The position numbers and the translations under genes are program-made. Shown piece by piece: positions 52,783-61,836 of a stretch of 64,000 nucleotides of DNA. The stretch's first letter is position 1. Every line of letters starts with the position of its first letter. The notes under the pieces are model-generated. The model saw only the letters and a list, made by a program, of their open reading frames with translations, ran no database searches and was not told the DNA's origin. Source of the DNA: a virus; IMG/VR virus record IMGVR_UViG_3300031669_000014, positions 1-64,000 of that record, one strand, 5' to 3'.

Positions 52783-55700
52783 GAGGCTTTTACCTTTTTC
52801 ATTAGATATTCTTGGAGCAATTCGTGAACTTTCACCCCTCCGTTGGTTGTGGACTGTGTTATGCGGTAGCCAAGGGTACGTATTTTCCTTACTCCAACGG
52901 AACGCGGTTTTAGTTTATATGTTTTAACCTCTGAGTTAGCCGATCCTGTTACGCTTATAGTCAGCGGCGTTCCTATCTCTACGTTATCTACGATGCAGTA
53001 GACACTCAATGTCACGGCAGAGGCAGCAGGGACAATGGCAAGGTAAAGATTCCTTACCTTTTTTTCAGCCGCAGAGCTGCCGAAATTAAAATGTTTCGTT
53101 TTCCATTCAAAACCAATCGCGCTTCCTGCGTCACTGGTTCCGTCGTCTGCCTGTGACAACTGTCCCTCATTGGCGTGGCCATATAGAAGTATTTCCTGCC
53201 CTGCCTCGGTAAACTTCGCATAGCAAGAAGCATGGTCGGAAAAACTTTCTAATAAAAGGCACTTGCGAATAGTATCGTAAATAATCCGCTTATTGTTGTA
53301 GATACTTGCCCCATTGGGAACATCAAACCTCAGTTTGTGGTCAAAATATGCTGCCGCTATTAGGCTTAATCTTCGCTTATTTAAACCGTCCCAGGTGTCT
53401 TTTAAACGTTCGGTAATAAGTGTCACTTGTGATAAATTAGAAAGGTAATACCCTTCCGTAAAGGCAAATCCAAACATATCCCCGGCCCTTGTCAATGAAC
53501 GGGGAGCAATACACCCGGTCCCTGAGTGAAGCCGCCTCACTTCAAAGTCTGAAGGACCACTGCCAACCAATGCCCAAACACTTCTTTGTTTGGTTATAAT
53601 CAAATAATCGTCAAATGATAATAAACCGGTTATCCAGTCGCCGTCGTTGGGGCTAATATCAATAAAACTCAACGCCCCCCATGTTTCGATAGCTAGAACG
53701 TCAGACCATTGCAGCCTTGAAGGGTTGGCCGTTGTGTGGGCCATAAAGGCATAGTTCTTATGTGTCGCCGCATACTGCCCGTGGGGGGGCGTACCTCCTA
53801 ACGTGGCGGTGGCCCCTGTCCCTGTCCACTTCTGGGGCGCATCCAGTTTGTTGGTAATAATCAGCGTCGATGAAAGAGTCGTAAAATAAAATTGGCTTCC
53901 GGCAGTAAACCCGGTGGCCAATTCCACAGCAGCCGGCTCGTCATCATAGGATAGAGTTGAACTCTGCGCGCTCGGACTATCTGATCCGCTTACCGTTCCT
54001 GCTATAGCCATTTGTATATAACTGTGATAAGTTGAATTTATTGTTCCGTCGCCGGCTATTGCCGTCCAAGCATCCCAGGTTGCCTGATCCGTGCTTGTGC
54101 GGGTCCTAAAAGCTGTGGTAGAGCTTCCCGGAGTTGTAGTGGCGTAAGTCACCGCGCCGCTGGTCGTAACAGTTGCCCCGGAAATATCCTTATTTGCGCT
54201 TATCCAAACAAAACCACTTGTAGCCGTTGCTGTTGTCGCGTCGTTGAACTGTGCTAAAAGTAACGTCGCAGGTGTGGAAGTAGGTGCGCTGGCAGTAGTT
54301 AAAAACGTTTGCGACCAAGCATCATTAATAGTCGTACCGTTGGCTAGCTCAGCCCTTAAATCAACCAACTTCAGCGCATCAATAACACCGTTACCCTCGT
54401 AGCCAGCAGAAGTATAGCATCCGGTATAAACCCTTGTCGGCGCTGTCGGTAAGTTAACGTCAGAATTGCTCACATGGACAACCGTTCCTGAGCCAATCTT
54501 ATACCATAGGTGCATACCAGCCGCCAAGTCGCCATATGCAGAGACTAGATTAGCAGCGGCAAAAACTATTACGTCACCAGCCGAATAAGTTAACGCCACA
54601 GATGCCAGCTGAACAATGGTTCCGCCATAGACCTTTTGAAGATATAACTTGTCGTCGGTTGGATTAAAATAGACTGAATAAAAATTTGCTCCATCATTAC
54701 TTAAAGTTAATAAACCCACATTATTTGTTCTGTTTATCGTGCTGGCTTGATCCGGTATCCAAAACCCCGATATAAACCACTCGCTCGGCAATGCCGCTGC
54801 AAGGGTATAATAAAGGCTGTCGGCGTTTCTGGATACACTAGTAGTGGTTGTCACTATTGGCGATACGGGGTATGCCTTATTAATCAAATCAACCTGCCAG
54901 AAGATAGCCGATCCGGTTGCGGCAGCATTTCTAACCCCCCAGGTGGACCCATCGGCAGGGGCAAGGTACATTCTTGCGTTAGTGTTCCCGGTTGAATTAT
55001 TGGTTACTGTAACTGCAAATCTATAATATCCGCTTATTAAGACTGCTGGATGTATAATAACTGAACCAACCGAAGTAACAGAAACAGCATCCCCGGTGGC
55101 TGTGTTGATCTGAATATAGCACTTTTGGGCTGTACCTCCGGATAATTCAAGCCCAAGAAAAGGGAATCTAGTAGCGTCTGTATCTTTTTTGATATAAACA
55201 GAAGCCGTCCATGATGTACTATCGTTTGATATTGTTAACGCTTGAGAAATATATTCCGCGACGGCAGCATCGTCATCGGTTAATGTATCTGCCGTTGTTG
55301 CACCGTCTGGTGCAACAGTTGTATTTGGAGTTACGACGGGGGTCCCGCCAAGTGGCCAAGCTGCATTATCTAATTGCTGGCTGTATAAAATAATATTGGT
55401 AGCTGCTTCATCCATATGGACACCGTTATTAAATTTTCCGGTTTCGTAGGACGGAGTAGCATCAGCAACGCTAACACCATTCTTTTTCCATTTAGTGCCT
55501 GTGCGGGCAAAAGTAGCAACCGGAGCCGCCAAGACCTTAATATCCCCCGCCGTGGTCGTTGTGTCGCAGTTACAGCGGTGGGCGGTTGCTTCCTGCCAAT
55601 CGGCCTGGTCGGTCCAACTATAGATCAGGTGCGGCGTATCTTTATAAAGCTTTGTTCCTGCACCAAAAACAAGCCGGGAGGTAGTAGTATCAGGGTAAAA

Positions 55701-55940
55701 GTCAGTTATGCCATTACAGGCGTTGGAGGCGTCAAATGCAGAACCGAACCGTTCTGTTCGGCCCTCGCAGGTTTTTACAGTCCCTTTTTCATCCAGGGAT
55801 GCATTGGTAAGGCTTGCCGCTTCGTTATCGTTTAAAAGCGTAGGATATACCACACCATCAACCATACCGCCCGATTGGTCAACCAGCCTGCCTAGTTGAT
55901 AGCCACCCGATCCCTGAATAATGGGTTTATTTTTCGCCAC
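52779..55940 (-). CDS. Large tail-hub-type protein with lectin-like insert
   Basis: About 1050 aa; GTG at 55940 after GGGGGTGAGGC, with a longer frame to 55955. Ends resemble phage stabilisation/tail hub proteins (LTNASLDEKGTVKTCEGR; FGFAFTEGYYLSNLSQVTLI; KRIIYDTIRKCLLLESFSDH). Residues about 170-560 form an inserted carbohydrate-binding/concanavalin-like region (YSQQLDNAAWPLGGTPVV). Matches the organisation of phage A 9138-12929, but the sequence is clearly different. Confidence 0.6.
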   Translation of the reverse strand: MAKNKPIIQGSGGYQLGRLVDQSGGMVDGVVYPTLLNDNEAASLTNASLDEKGTVKTCEGRTERFGSAFDASNACNGITDFYPDTTTSRLVFGAGTKLYKDTPHLIYSWTDQADWQEATAHRCNCDTTTTAGDIKVLAAPVATFARTGTKWKKNGVSVADATPSYETGKFNNGVHMDEAATNIILYSQQLDNAAWPLGGTPVVTPNTTVAPDGATTADTLTDDDAAVAEYISQALTISNDSTSWTASVYIKKDTDATRFPFLGLELSGGTAQKCYIQINTATGDAVSVTSVGSVIIHPAVLISGYYRFAVTVTNNSTGNTNARMYLAPADGSTWGVRNAAATGSAIFWQVDLINKAYPVSPIVTTTTSVSRNADSLYYTLAAALPSEWFISGFWIPDQASTINRTNNVGLLTLSNDGANFYSVYFNPTDDKLYLQKVYGGTIVQLASVALTYSAGDVIVFAAANLVSAYGDLAAGMHLWYKIGSGTVVHVSNSDVNLPTAPTRVYTGCYTSAGYEGNGVIDALKLVDLRAELANGTTINDAWSQTFLTTASAPTSTPATLLLAQFNDATTATATSGFVWISANKDISGATVTTSGAVTYATTTPGSSTTAFRTRTSTDQATWDAWTAIAGDGTINSTYHSYIQMAIAGTVSGSDSPSAQSSTLSYDDEPAAVELATGFTAGSQFYFTTLSSTLIITNKLDAPQKWTGTGATATLGGTPPHGQYAATHKNYAFMAHTTANPSRLQWSDVLAIETWGALSFIDISPNDGDWITGLLSFDDYLIITKQRSVWALVGSGPSDFEVRRLHSGTGCIAPRSLTRAGDMFGFAFTEGYYLSNLSQVTLITERLKDTWDGLNKRRLSLIAAAYFDHKLRFDVPNGASIYNNKRIIYDTIRKCLLLESFSDHASCYAKFTEAGQEILLYGHANEGQLSQADDGTSDAGSAIGFEWKTKHFNFGSSAAEKKVRNLYLAIVPAASAVTLSVYCIVDNVEIGTPLTISVTGSANSEVKTYKLKPRSVGVRKIRTLGYRITQSTTNGGVKVHELLQEYLMKKVKAS

Positions 55941-56217
55941 CCGCCTCACCCCCAAACTCAGACAGTATCAGTCTTACAGCAAGTTCTTTTGTCGTCTCAA
56001 ACGCCCGCATTTCCATACCCACATCAGAAGAATCACCAACCGCCTCAGAAGTATAGAGCATACAACGGGGGGCCCTGGAAAGGGCATACTTCCCTTCTTC
56101 GGTGTCAAAGTAGGCTTCCAACTCCTGGCGCATTTTTTCTAAAGTAGAAAACGAGGCTTTTTTGCCTCGTTCCCACCCGTTCCTCTTTACCATTTTTAAA
56201 AGCTCGTCGCGTTTCAT
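55927..56217 (-). CDS. Small phage protein
   Basis: 96 aa. KRDELLKMVKRNGWERGKKA, EAYFDTEEGKYALSRAPRCM; helical, basic N-terminus. Overlaps both neighbours. Found between adaptor and tail hub; not recognised. Confidence 0.5.
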   Translation of the reverse strand: MKRDELLKMVKRNGWERGKKASFSTLEKMRQELEAYFDTEEGKYALSRAPRCMLYTSEAVGDSSDVGMEMRAFETTKELAVRLILSEFGGEAGGEK

Positions 56218-56756
56218 TCCCACGTCATCCTTTTGGTTTGAGATTGCTCCCTTTTGTCGTGGCTATGGAGCAGTTTCGCGGCTGCCTTAGCCTTGCCGAT
56301 ACCTTCAAAAACAAGCCGTAGCCCGTCCGCGTTCTGGTCGTTGTCCTGTAGTTTGAATTTCCCAGCCATGTAAGTAGCCATAGCCCTGTGAAAGACGGTA
56401 TTTATCACAGGAGTATTGGCAATCGCTGTGACTGATGTTGGAAGTATAGTGGAAGTTATTGTATACGTGTCTGCGTCGGGTATTCTTATTTCGTCGCGAT
56501 CATAGTTGATCTCGTATTCCCCTGTATATTTGTCGCTATTAGAATCGAGTATCTCTACTATTTGGAGGTGTCCGCTGGTGCGGGCATACCATGTGTCGGA
56601 ATCAGCCACAGTGAGGCTCTGCGCTGCCGTATAACGAAACACCTCGACAAGCACCGCTTCTTCCATGAAGTCATTCGTCCAGCGTATAGCGTCGGCGTCC
56701 TCTATGGTGTCGTCAACGTAAGATTCCGCAAGGGTTTGGATATCTTCAACAGTCAT
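56214..56756 (-). CDS. Head-tail adaptor-like protein
   Basis: 180 aa. Helical start (IQTLAESYVDDTIEDADAIR, WTNDFMEEAVLVEVF), a beta middle and helical end (YMAGKFKLQDNDQNADGLRL). Same position as phage A 12930-13577. Similar proteins are annotated as phage adaptor/tail accessory factors. Confidence 0.55.
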   Translation of the reverse strand: MTVEDIQTLAESYVDDTIEDADAIRWTNDFMEEAVLVEVFRYTAAQSLTVADSDTWYARTSGHLQIVEILDSNSDKYTGEYEINYDRDEIRIPDADTYTITSTILPTSVTAIANTPVINTVFHRAMATYMAGKFKLQDNDQNADGLRLVFEGIGKAKAAAKLLHSHDKREQSQTKRMTWE

Positions 56757-56787
56757 AAAAAATACCCCCTTTCATGGGAGTTAAAAA

Positions 56788-57561
56788 TCAAGGAAGTGCT
56801 ACCCCTCGGGGAGCAAGTTCGGCTTTGAGAGCGTTGAAAATCTGCGTTATTTCAGGCAGCGCAAGGGCTACTTTGTAAGCCGCGAGAAAGGCGATCGGTT
56901 CGGTGGAGTTGAAGTAACTGTCCACCGTGGCGTTGTAACGGAGTGTCCCGATAGTCGCCCTATCAACTGTGATAGCACCGAGAGCCACAGCTGCGGGTGA
57001 GGCAAGCAGAGTGATATTCCGGTAAAGATAAATATTGTTTCCGTTCCTTACTCCCGTATACATGGCGTATGCGTCTGAATAGGCCGTTGCAGATGCGGCG
57101 GATACTATATTTGCGGCATCGTCTCGCACCACGAAACGAGGTTTGTTTGCATCGGTAAAGTCCAATTGTCCGGCAATCGGAGTTGCGTTTGAATTTGATC
57201 GTTCTCCGAAAATCGTCCGGTAGACTGCCCCCGCCGTATTATTCACAACCGCCACAATTGAATAAGTCGTTATGCCGGATGCAATTAGCGGCGATAAAAG
57301 CAGGGGCGTTACTACGTAGTCGTCCGCGCCGAATATCAACCCCCGGTTTGTCCATGTCGGGTCATTCGTGTCCACACCATCCGAACTGCCGAGTGTACCG
57401 TGGTTCCCGTAAGGCGACCAATCGACAAGCCTCTGCCCCTGGCCCTCGTTGAATTTGTACCAGGCGACAAGGCCAGCGCGGACAATGTCTCCCCTATCTT
57501 CGCCAACCCTGATAAGTCCAGGCAGTTCGAGTTTCGGTTGGGTAGGCGTAATTAATTGCAT
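56788..57561 (-). CDS. LamG/concanavalin-like domain protein
   Basis: 257 aa. GLVAWYKFNEGQGQRLVDWS, YGNHGTLGSSDG, YSIVAVVNNTAGAVYRTIFG and AFLAAYKVALALPEITQIFN follow the LamG_3 jelly-roll pattern. Probably binds glycans on the host surface or decorates the capsid. Confidence 0.75.
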   Translation of the reverse strand: MQLITPTQPKLELPGLIRVGEDRGDIVRAGLVAWYKFNEGQGQRLVDWSPYGNHGTLGSSDGVDTNDPTWTNRGLIFGADDYVVTPLLLSPLIASGITTYSIVAVVNNTAGAVYRTIFGERSNSNATPIAGQLDFTDANKPRFVVRDDAANIVSAASATAYSDAYAMYTGVRNGNNIYLYRNITLLASPAAVALGAITVDRATIGTLRYNATVDSYFNSTEPIAFLAAYKVALALPEITQIFNALKAELAPRGVALP

Positions 57562-57570
57562 AGTCTACAC

Positions 57571-58416
57571 CTACCTTCCTGTTATCGGGTCTACCCAGAT
57601 ACTCACCGCGGCGCCCTGGCCAACAACGGAACTGATGAGGATAACAAGTCCGGGCGTACCGTCAACGTACATTTCAAACTCCTGGTAAAAACTCTGACCA
57701 ATGCCAGCAACTAGCAAAACAGGCGTAATGGTTCCCTGGTGCCAAATGGTAGTATCAGTTTTATTCTGCATGAACGGAATTAAGTTTAGTGACGGTGCAG
57801 CGCGAAGGTCGGTCAAAGCTACTTTAACGAGGACACGGACTTTCATAACTCCTGTACAGTTTACAGCGGTAGGGGTTGCAGGGGTATAGGCGTTATTCTG
57901 CGCGAATACGGCGTTTGTGGATGCTATACCAGTACCAACTACCTGTACGTTGACCACGCCGGCACTCCCACCAGCCCCCACCGTACCAACGGCAGTTACG
58001 GCACACCCTGCGGCGCGTTGAGCCTCGGTAACTCTTGCTACCCAAAGGGGCGCGGTCGGCGCGGTTGAGAGACAAATATCGTAATAGGTGGCCCCTGCAC
58101 ATTGAGGTATTGTTATGTCAATAGACTTATTTACGGTCGGCGTGACCGTGACTAATGCACTCATGCCGACAGTCCCATAAATATTCCCAGGTGCAACGCC
58201 AATGCCGTGAGATACGGCAGTAAGGGAACCTGCGGTGGCGGAGTCTGCTGCCGTAATGGTGATTACAGCCAACTTGTCAGTTGCGGTAATGGCCGAACGG
58301 TGGAGCGTTCCTGTTGCTCTACTACCCGTTAGTTCTACATTATGGGCCGTTCCCCCGGCGTTGGTTAATCTGTTTAACAAATCTTGCGCACTATATTGTT
58401 TTCCTGTGGCTGGCAA
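57571..58416 (-). CDS. Virion-associated beta protein
   Basis: 281 aa. N-terminal helix (QYSAQDLLNRLTNAGGTAHN), then Thr/Val/Gly-rich strands and repeats (YDICLSTAPTAPLWVARVTE). The pattern resembles phage decoration or fibre proteins; unassigned. Confidence 0.5.
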   Translation of the reverse strand: MPATGKQYSAQDLLNRLTNAGGTAHNVELTGSRATGTLHRSAITATDKLAVITITAADSATAGSLTAVSHGIGVAPGNIYGTVGMSALVTVTPTVNKSIDITIPQCAGATYYDICLSTAPTAPLWVARVTEAQRAAGCAVTAVGTVGAGGSAGVVNVQVVGTGIASTNAVFAQNNAYTPATPTAVNCTGVMKVRVLVKVALTDLRAAPSLNLIPFMQNKTDTTIWHQGTITPVLLVAGIGQSFYQEFEMYVDGTPGLVILISSVVGQGAAVSIWVDPITGR

Positions 58417-58421
58417 TTAAA

Positions 58422-58832
58422 TCACCTCTTTTTTTGAGGCGTCCCCCCGATAACAGGAGGTTTTACCTCTACCTCTTTCTTAAACTGCGGGAATTCTTCC
58501 TCCTGCGGTAAGACTTGGGCGATTTTCTTCGCCTCAATTTCCCTCAAATCAACCAATTGGATTTCTTCTTCCTTAATTGGTTCAATTCTCAATCTAGGGA
58601 CTTTCTTGTCCCTGTCCTCCGGTTTAAACGCCGCGTAACGCATAGCAACACGTTTGTTCTCGGCGGCTGCCTCCAACTCATCCTCTCCGTTAATAACCTT
58701 CGGATCGCCAATAAAATGATAGGCGACATAGTCCGGTACTTTGGCGGCCTGACCAGGCGGGATGCGAATTTCTTTACCAGCGCATTTATCCACAAATTCT
58801 TTTTTCATCTCGTTAACAAGATAGACGTACAA
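58422..58832 (-). CDS. Hypothetical phage head-region protein
   Basis: 136 aa from TTG after GAGGTGAT (GTG three codons upstream also possible). FVDKCAGKEIRIPPGQAAKV followed by YVAYHFIGDPKVING resembles short head-completion-like proteins; the C-terminus is charged. Confidence 0.5.
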   Translation of the reverse strand: MYVYLVNEMKKEFVDKCAGKEIRIPPGQAAKVPDYVAYHFIGDPKVINGEDELEAAAENKRVAMRYAAFKPEDRDKKVPRLRIEPIKEEEIQLVDLREIEAKKIAQVLPQEEEFPQFKKEVEVKPPVIGGTPQKKR

Positions 58833-58882
58833 TAAAATCACCTCTTTTAAAAAATTAGGGGAGGGATAAACCCTCCCTTAGA

Positions 58883-59401
58883 TTAGACGAACTGCATAGT
58901 GACCGTAATCGTTCCCAGGGCGTACGATGTAGCCGCGCCGGATTGAACCTTTAAGCAAAGCGCATCCCCTGCCGCCAGGGTCCCGGCTGCGGTTGTTACT
59001 GCCGTTATACTGACAGGCGTATTCGCTGTACTTGTCAGGTCAAAGCCGGTTGTAAACAAATCGTCACCGGCCCCGGGAGCCTCAGCACTTGTTAATTTTT
59101 CAACGGTTAATACTCCAGCCTGGCCAGCCACGGTTACGTGTCTTTCGTATGCGCTGACTATTTTACAGGCAGCGGGCGCAATGAAAAATGTCTTGGCAAC
59201 GTCAGCGGCAGCAACCTGGGGATATGTTACTTGGAACTTTTGACCGACCACGTATTTGCCTTCCGTTAGTCCGTCTGCTGCTGCATTTAATTCTGCGGCA
59301 GTAGACGTAACTGCGGTTCCATTTAGTTTAAGGTCTTTGCAGTCCACCGTCATGTTTTTAAGATCGGGAAGAAAACGACTGAGTAATTTTGTAAGAGCCA
59401 T
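58883..59401 (-). CDS. Head decoration-like protein
   Basis: 172 aa. It has a helix with VTSTAAELNAAADGLTEGKY, a block that recurs in phage decoration/head fibre proteins, then beta strands (TFFIAPAACKIVSAYERHVT, ALGTITVTMQFV). A GGGAGGG/CCCTCCC hairpin follows at about 58,858-58,880. Just downstream of capsid-related genes. Confidence 0.6.
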   Translation of the reverse strand: MALTKLLSRFLPDLKNMTVDCKDLKLNGTAVTSTAAELNAAADGLTEGKYVVGQKFQVTYPQVAAADVAKTFFIAPAACKIVSAYERHVTVAGQAGVLTVEKLTSAEAPGAGDDLFTTGFDLTSTANTPVSITAVTTAAGTLAAGDALCLKVQSGAATSYALGTITVTMQFV

Positions 59402-59453
59402 CTATAAACCCCCTTTCAAGGAAATAGGGAGGGGTAATCCCTCCCCACTGCAA

Positions 59454-59939
59454 TTAGAAATCACAAGTTAAAATAGTCGCCACTGTGTCGGCAGCATCCA
59501 CGTCAGCAGCATACGCCCACCCAATAGGATTATATAAGGGGGCCGTCCCTGCGGCGGTGCGGTCAACCACGCCGTCTGTGGTAGCATGAAGAATCAACGC
59601 GTCGGTAACAGCAATATCGTCACCCGCATCGGTTGCTACGGCGGCATGATACCCTTTAATCTGAATCCAGCCGTAGTAACTTGCGGTGATTACCCCGATG
59701 CCCACGCCAGCCGGAAGGTTAACGTTTGTGTCTGTTCTATCGCTTGAAGCTACCGTGCGGGTATAATCGGTATACGCGAGTGCCGTCCCGTTTGCTACGG
59801 TGGTGTCCGAGGCTGCCTGGACATATTTGTAATATCTCCACCCGTAGGTCGCGCTGTATTCGGCGCGTACTATACCGAGCTGGTCCTTTGCAGAGGAATC
59901 ATTGGCGGTTAATTCAGTTTTAAAAATAGTATGGTACAT
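59454..59939 (-). CDS. Beta-rich virion protein
   Basis: 161 aa from the ATG nine bases after AAAGGAG. YGWRYYKYVQAASDTTVANG and GVGIGVITASYYGWIQIKGY, a pattern common to DUF-type capsid decoration proteins. A GGGAGGGG/CCCTCCCC hairpin follows it. Next to the capsid gene. Confidence 0.55.
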   Translation of the reverse strand: MYHTIFKTELTANDSSAKDQLGIVRAEYSATYGWRYYKYVQAASDTTVANGTALAYTDYTRTVASSDRTDTNVNLPAGVGIGVITASYYGWIQIKGYHAAVATDAGDDIAVTDALILHATTDGVVDRTAAGTAPLYNPIGWAYAADVDAADTVATILTCDF

Positions 59940-59975
59940 TAATTTCAACTCCTTTCAATAATTAGCACTACCTAG

Positions 59976-60917
59976 CTAGGTAGTAATACTTACGAGCCTG
60001 CCCTGATAGCGGCAGTTGGTACAAAGAAGGTTGGCCTTGTAGATAAATTGCCCCACGCCTACGTCCTGATTTGTGGGCTCTTTCCATCCGGACCACTTCG
60101 CCTCATTGTACCCGTCCATCGGATACAGTTTCAGGTAGTTGCTGTTCAGGAAGTACATTTGCCCGGTAGTACACTGAGCGTCAACCACCACAGGAGTACC
60201 ATTGAAGTTGATCATGGTAAAACCATAGTCAACGCTCATCTTCTCCGAAGTAGATCGCTGAATGGGTGTAATCAACTCCCACAGGTCATCCCAGATATCC
60301 TGCGTGGTCACGATAAGGCCAGGGCGCTCCTCGCCGTCAGTCAGGTCGCCATACATGCTCTGCATGACTGCCAGGCTGATGTAGTCTGAAACTGCGGTGT
60401 ACTTCGCCTTCCACCATGTCGCGTCAGTAAGACGCTCGATATTGGCGTATGTTGCTATGTTGGTGCCGTCATCCACAACCGCCTTTAAGCCGGTCAGCTG
60501 CTTATTGCTGGTACCGGTGCCGTCTGAGAAAATACCTGCCGTAAGCTGGTAAGACAGGGTTTTCCGAGCATTATTCAGTTTGTATTCCACCAGATCAACC
60601 ACGGAGTTCTTGCCTTTGTTCTGATCCTTGTCGTCGCCGGTCATAACCACCGAAACATAGATATCCTTCCAACCAACCTCTGCCTTGGTAGCAGTCTGGA
60701 TATCATTGGTCAGGAAGGTATCCGCGCCGGAAAACCAACCGGTATTCGTGTTGCGGGCGTATTCTACCGGAGCCTGTAACTTGGTGCCACTCTTGCCGGT
60801 TTTTTGGTTTTTCTTAAACCACTTCAATACCGGTGTAGCGTTGAAAATGTTGTCTGTAACCTTTTTGATTACGTCCTCTCTAGTAAGAGAGTTTAGAGTA
60901 TCGTAGGTAAGAGCCAT
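59976..60917 (-). CDS. Major capsid protein, HK97-fold
   Basis: 313 aa. N-arm (VTDNIFNATPVLKWFKKNQK), E-loop region (GTKLQAPVEYARNTNTGWFS), spine helix (NSVVDLVEYKLNNARKTLSY) and C-terminal A/P-domain signature (GTPVVVDAQCTTGQMYFLNS, LKLYPMDGYN). Typical of podovirus/siphovirus capsid proteins; clearly distinct from the P22-type coat of phage A. Confidence 0.8.
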   Translation of the reverse strand: MALTYDTLNSLTREDVIKKVTDNIFNATPVLKWFKKNQKTGKSGTKLQAPVEYARNTNTGWFSGADTFLTNDIQTATKAEVGWKDIYVSVVMTGDDKDQNKGKNSVVDLVEYKLNNARKTLSYQLTAGIFSDGTGTSNKQLTGLKAVVDDGTNIATYANIERLTDATWWKAKYTAVSDYISLAVMQSMYGDLTDGEERPGLIVTTQDIWDDLWELITPIQRSTSEKMSVDYGFTMINFNGTPVVVDAQCTTGQMYFLNSNYLKLYPMDGYNEAKWSGWKEPTNQDVGVGQFIYKANLLCTNCRYQGRLVSITT

Positions 60918-60968
60918 TTAAATTCATCTCCTTTCAAAATTAAACGGACCTAAGTTAAAGAGCCGTCT

Positions 60969-61697
60969 TTACCACTCGATTTCTCCCGCCGCAGCGGTTA
61001 AAGCATCCCGCAACGAGGTATTTTTAGAAATACCCGGCGTTACTTTCGTAGCCGACCCCGGCACGGTCTTGCCTTTCGCTTTCAAGGCGAGATTCTTTTT
61101 GTAATCCTCCTGCGCCCTCTTAGCAGCCGTTTCGCGGATAGTATCCCTGGTCACCATCTTGTAGGCGTCCTCAAGAAACCATCCCTTTTCGGTAGCGAAG
61201 TCCTCAATTTCTTCAATATCCTGCTTGGTCGGCTTTTTGCCAAAATCCTTTTCCCACATGGCCGTAACCTTTTCCAGATCACGATCATATTTTATTTGGC
61301 TGCGCTCTTGAAGAAGTTGATCGACGCGCGGGTCGTGCTGTGGAGCGTTACCCTGCTCCACCGGTGCGCCTTTAACCAGCTCGGCCATTACATGCCTAAC
61401 CAGATCGCGGGGCTGAACCCCGTAGCGCTGACTGATCGATTTAAAGTCGTCGATTGTGCGCCGGTCAAAGCCCACATCTTCAAGCTTGGACATTTCCTTT
61501 GCCCATTGCTTGTTAAAAATGCGGCCTGATTCGGACTTGAACTTGTTGTCAAAATCCTCCTGCGTGTAAACCTTTTCCGGTAGTGTTTCAACCAGATCGG
61601 CACCACCGTCTACCGTGGGATCGACTTGTGTTTCATTCCCCGGCACTTCAAGGCTGTCGTCACCTGTGGGGAGCATTAATTCTTCGTTGTCCGGCAT
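60969..61697 (-). CDS. Scaffolding protein
   Basis: 242 aa, acidic N-terminus, coiled-coil middle (YTQEDFDNKFKSESGRIFNK), basic helical end (YKKNLALKAKGKTVPGSATK). Directly upstream of the capsid gene, as in phage A, though the sequences differ. Confidence 0.75.
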   Translation of the reverse strand: MPDNEELMLPTGDDSLEVPGNETQVDPTVDGGADLVETLPEKVYTQEDFDNKFKSESGRIFNKQWAKEMSKLEDVGFDRRTIDDFKSISQRYGVQPRDLVRHVMAELVKGAPVEQGNAPQHDPRVDQLLQERSQIKYDRDLEKVTAMWEKDFGKKPTKQDIEEIEDFATEKGWFLEDAYKMVTRDTIRETAAKRAQEDYKKNLALKAKGKTVPGSATKVTPGISKNTSLRDALTAAAGEIEW

Positions 61698-61777
61698 AAA
61701 AACCTCCCGTGCTTAAAGTCCCGTCGGACTATAGATTCTCCCAGCCTTTGGCTGTCGTCATCCGCAATTACGGCATC

Positions 61778-61797
61778 AAAAAAGCGCCTTTCGACGC
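61778..61797 (-). terminator. Terminator-like hairpin between portal and scaffold genes
   Basis: On the minus strand GCGTC, GAAA loop, GGCGC, then TTTTTT. It could lower expression of structural genes after the portal. The 61,698-61,836 gap holds no ORF that I can support. Confidence 0.6.
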
Positions 61798-61836
61798 GGT
61801 GCAAGCTACTTTCTTCCGCCTTTTCCCTTCTTATCT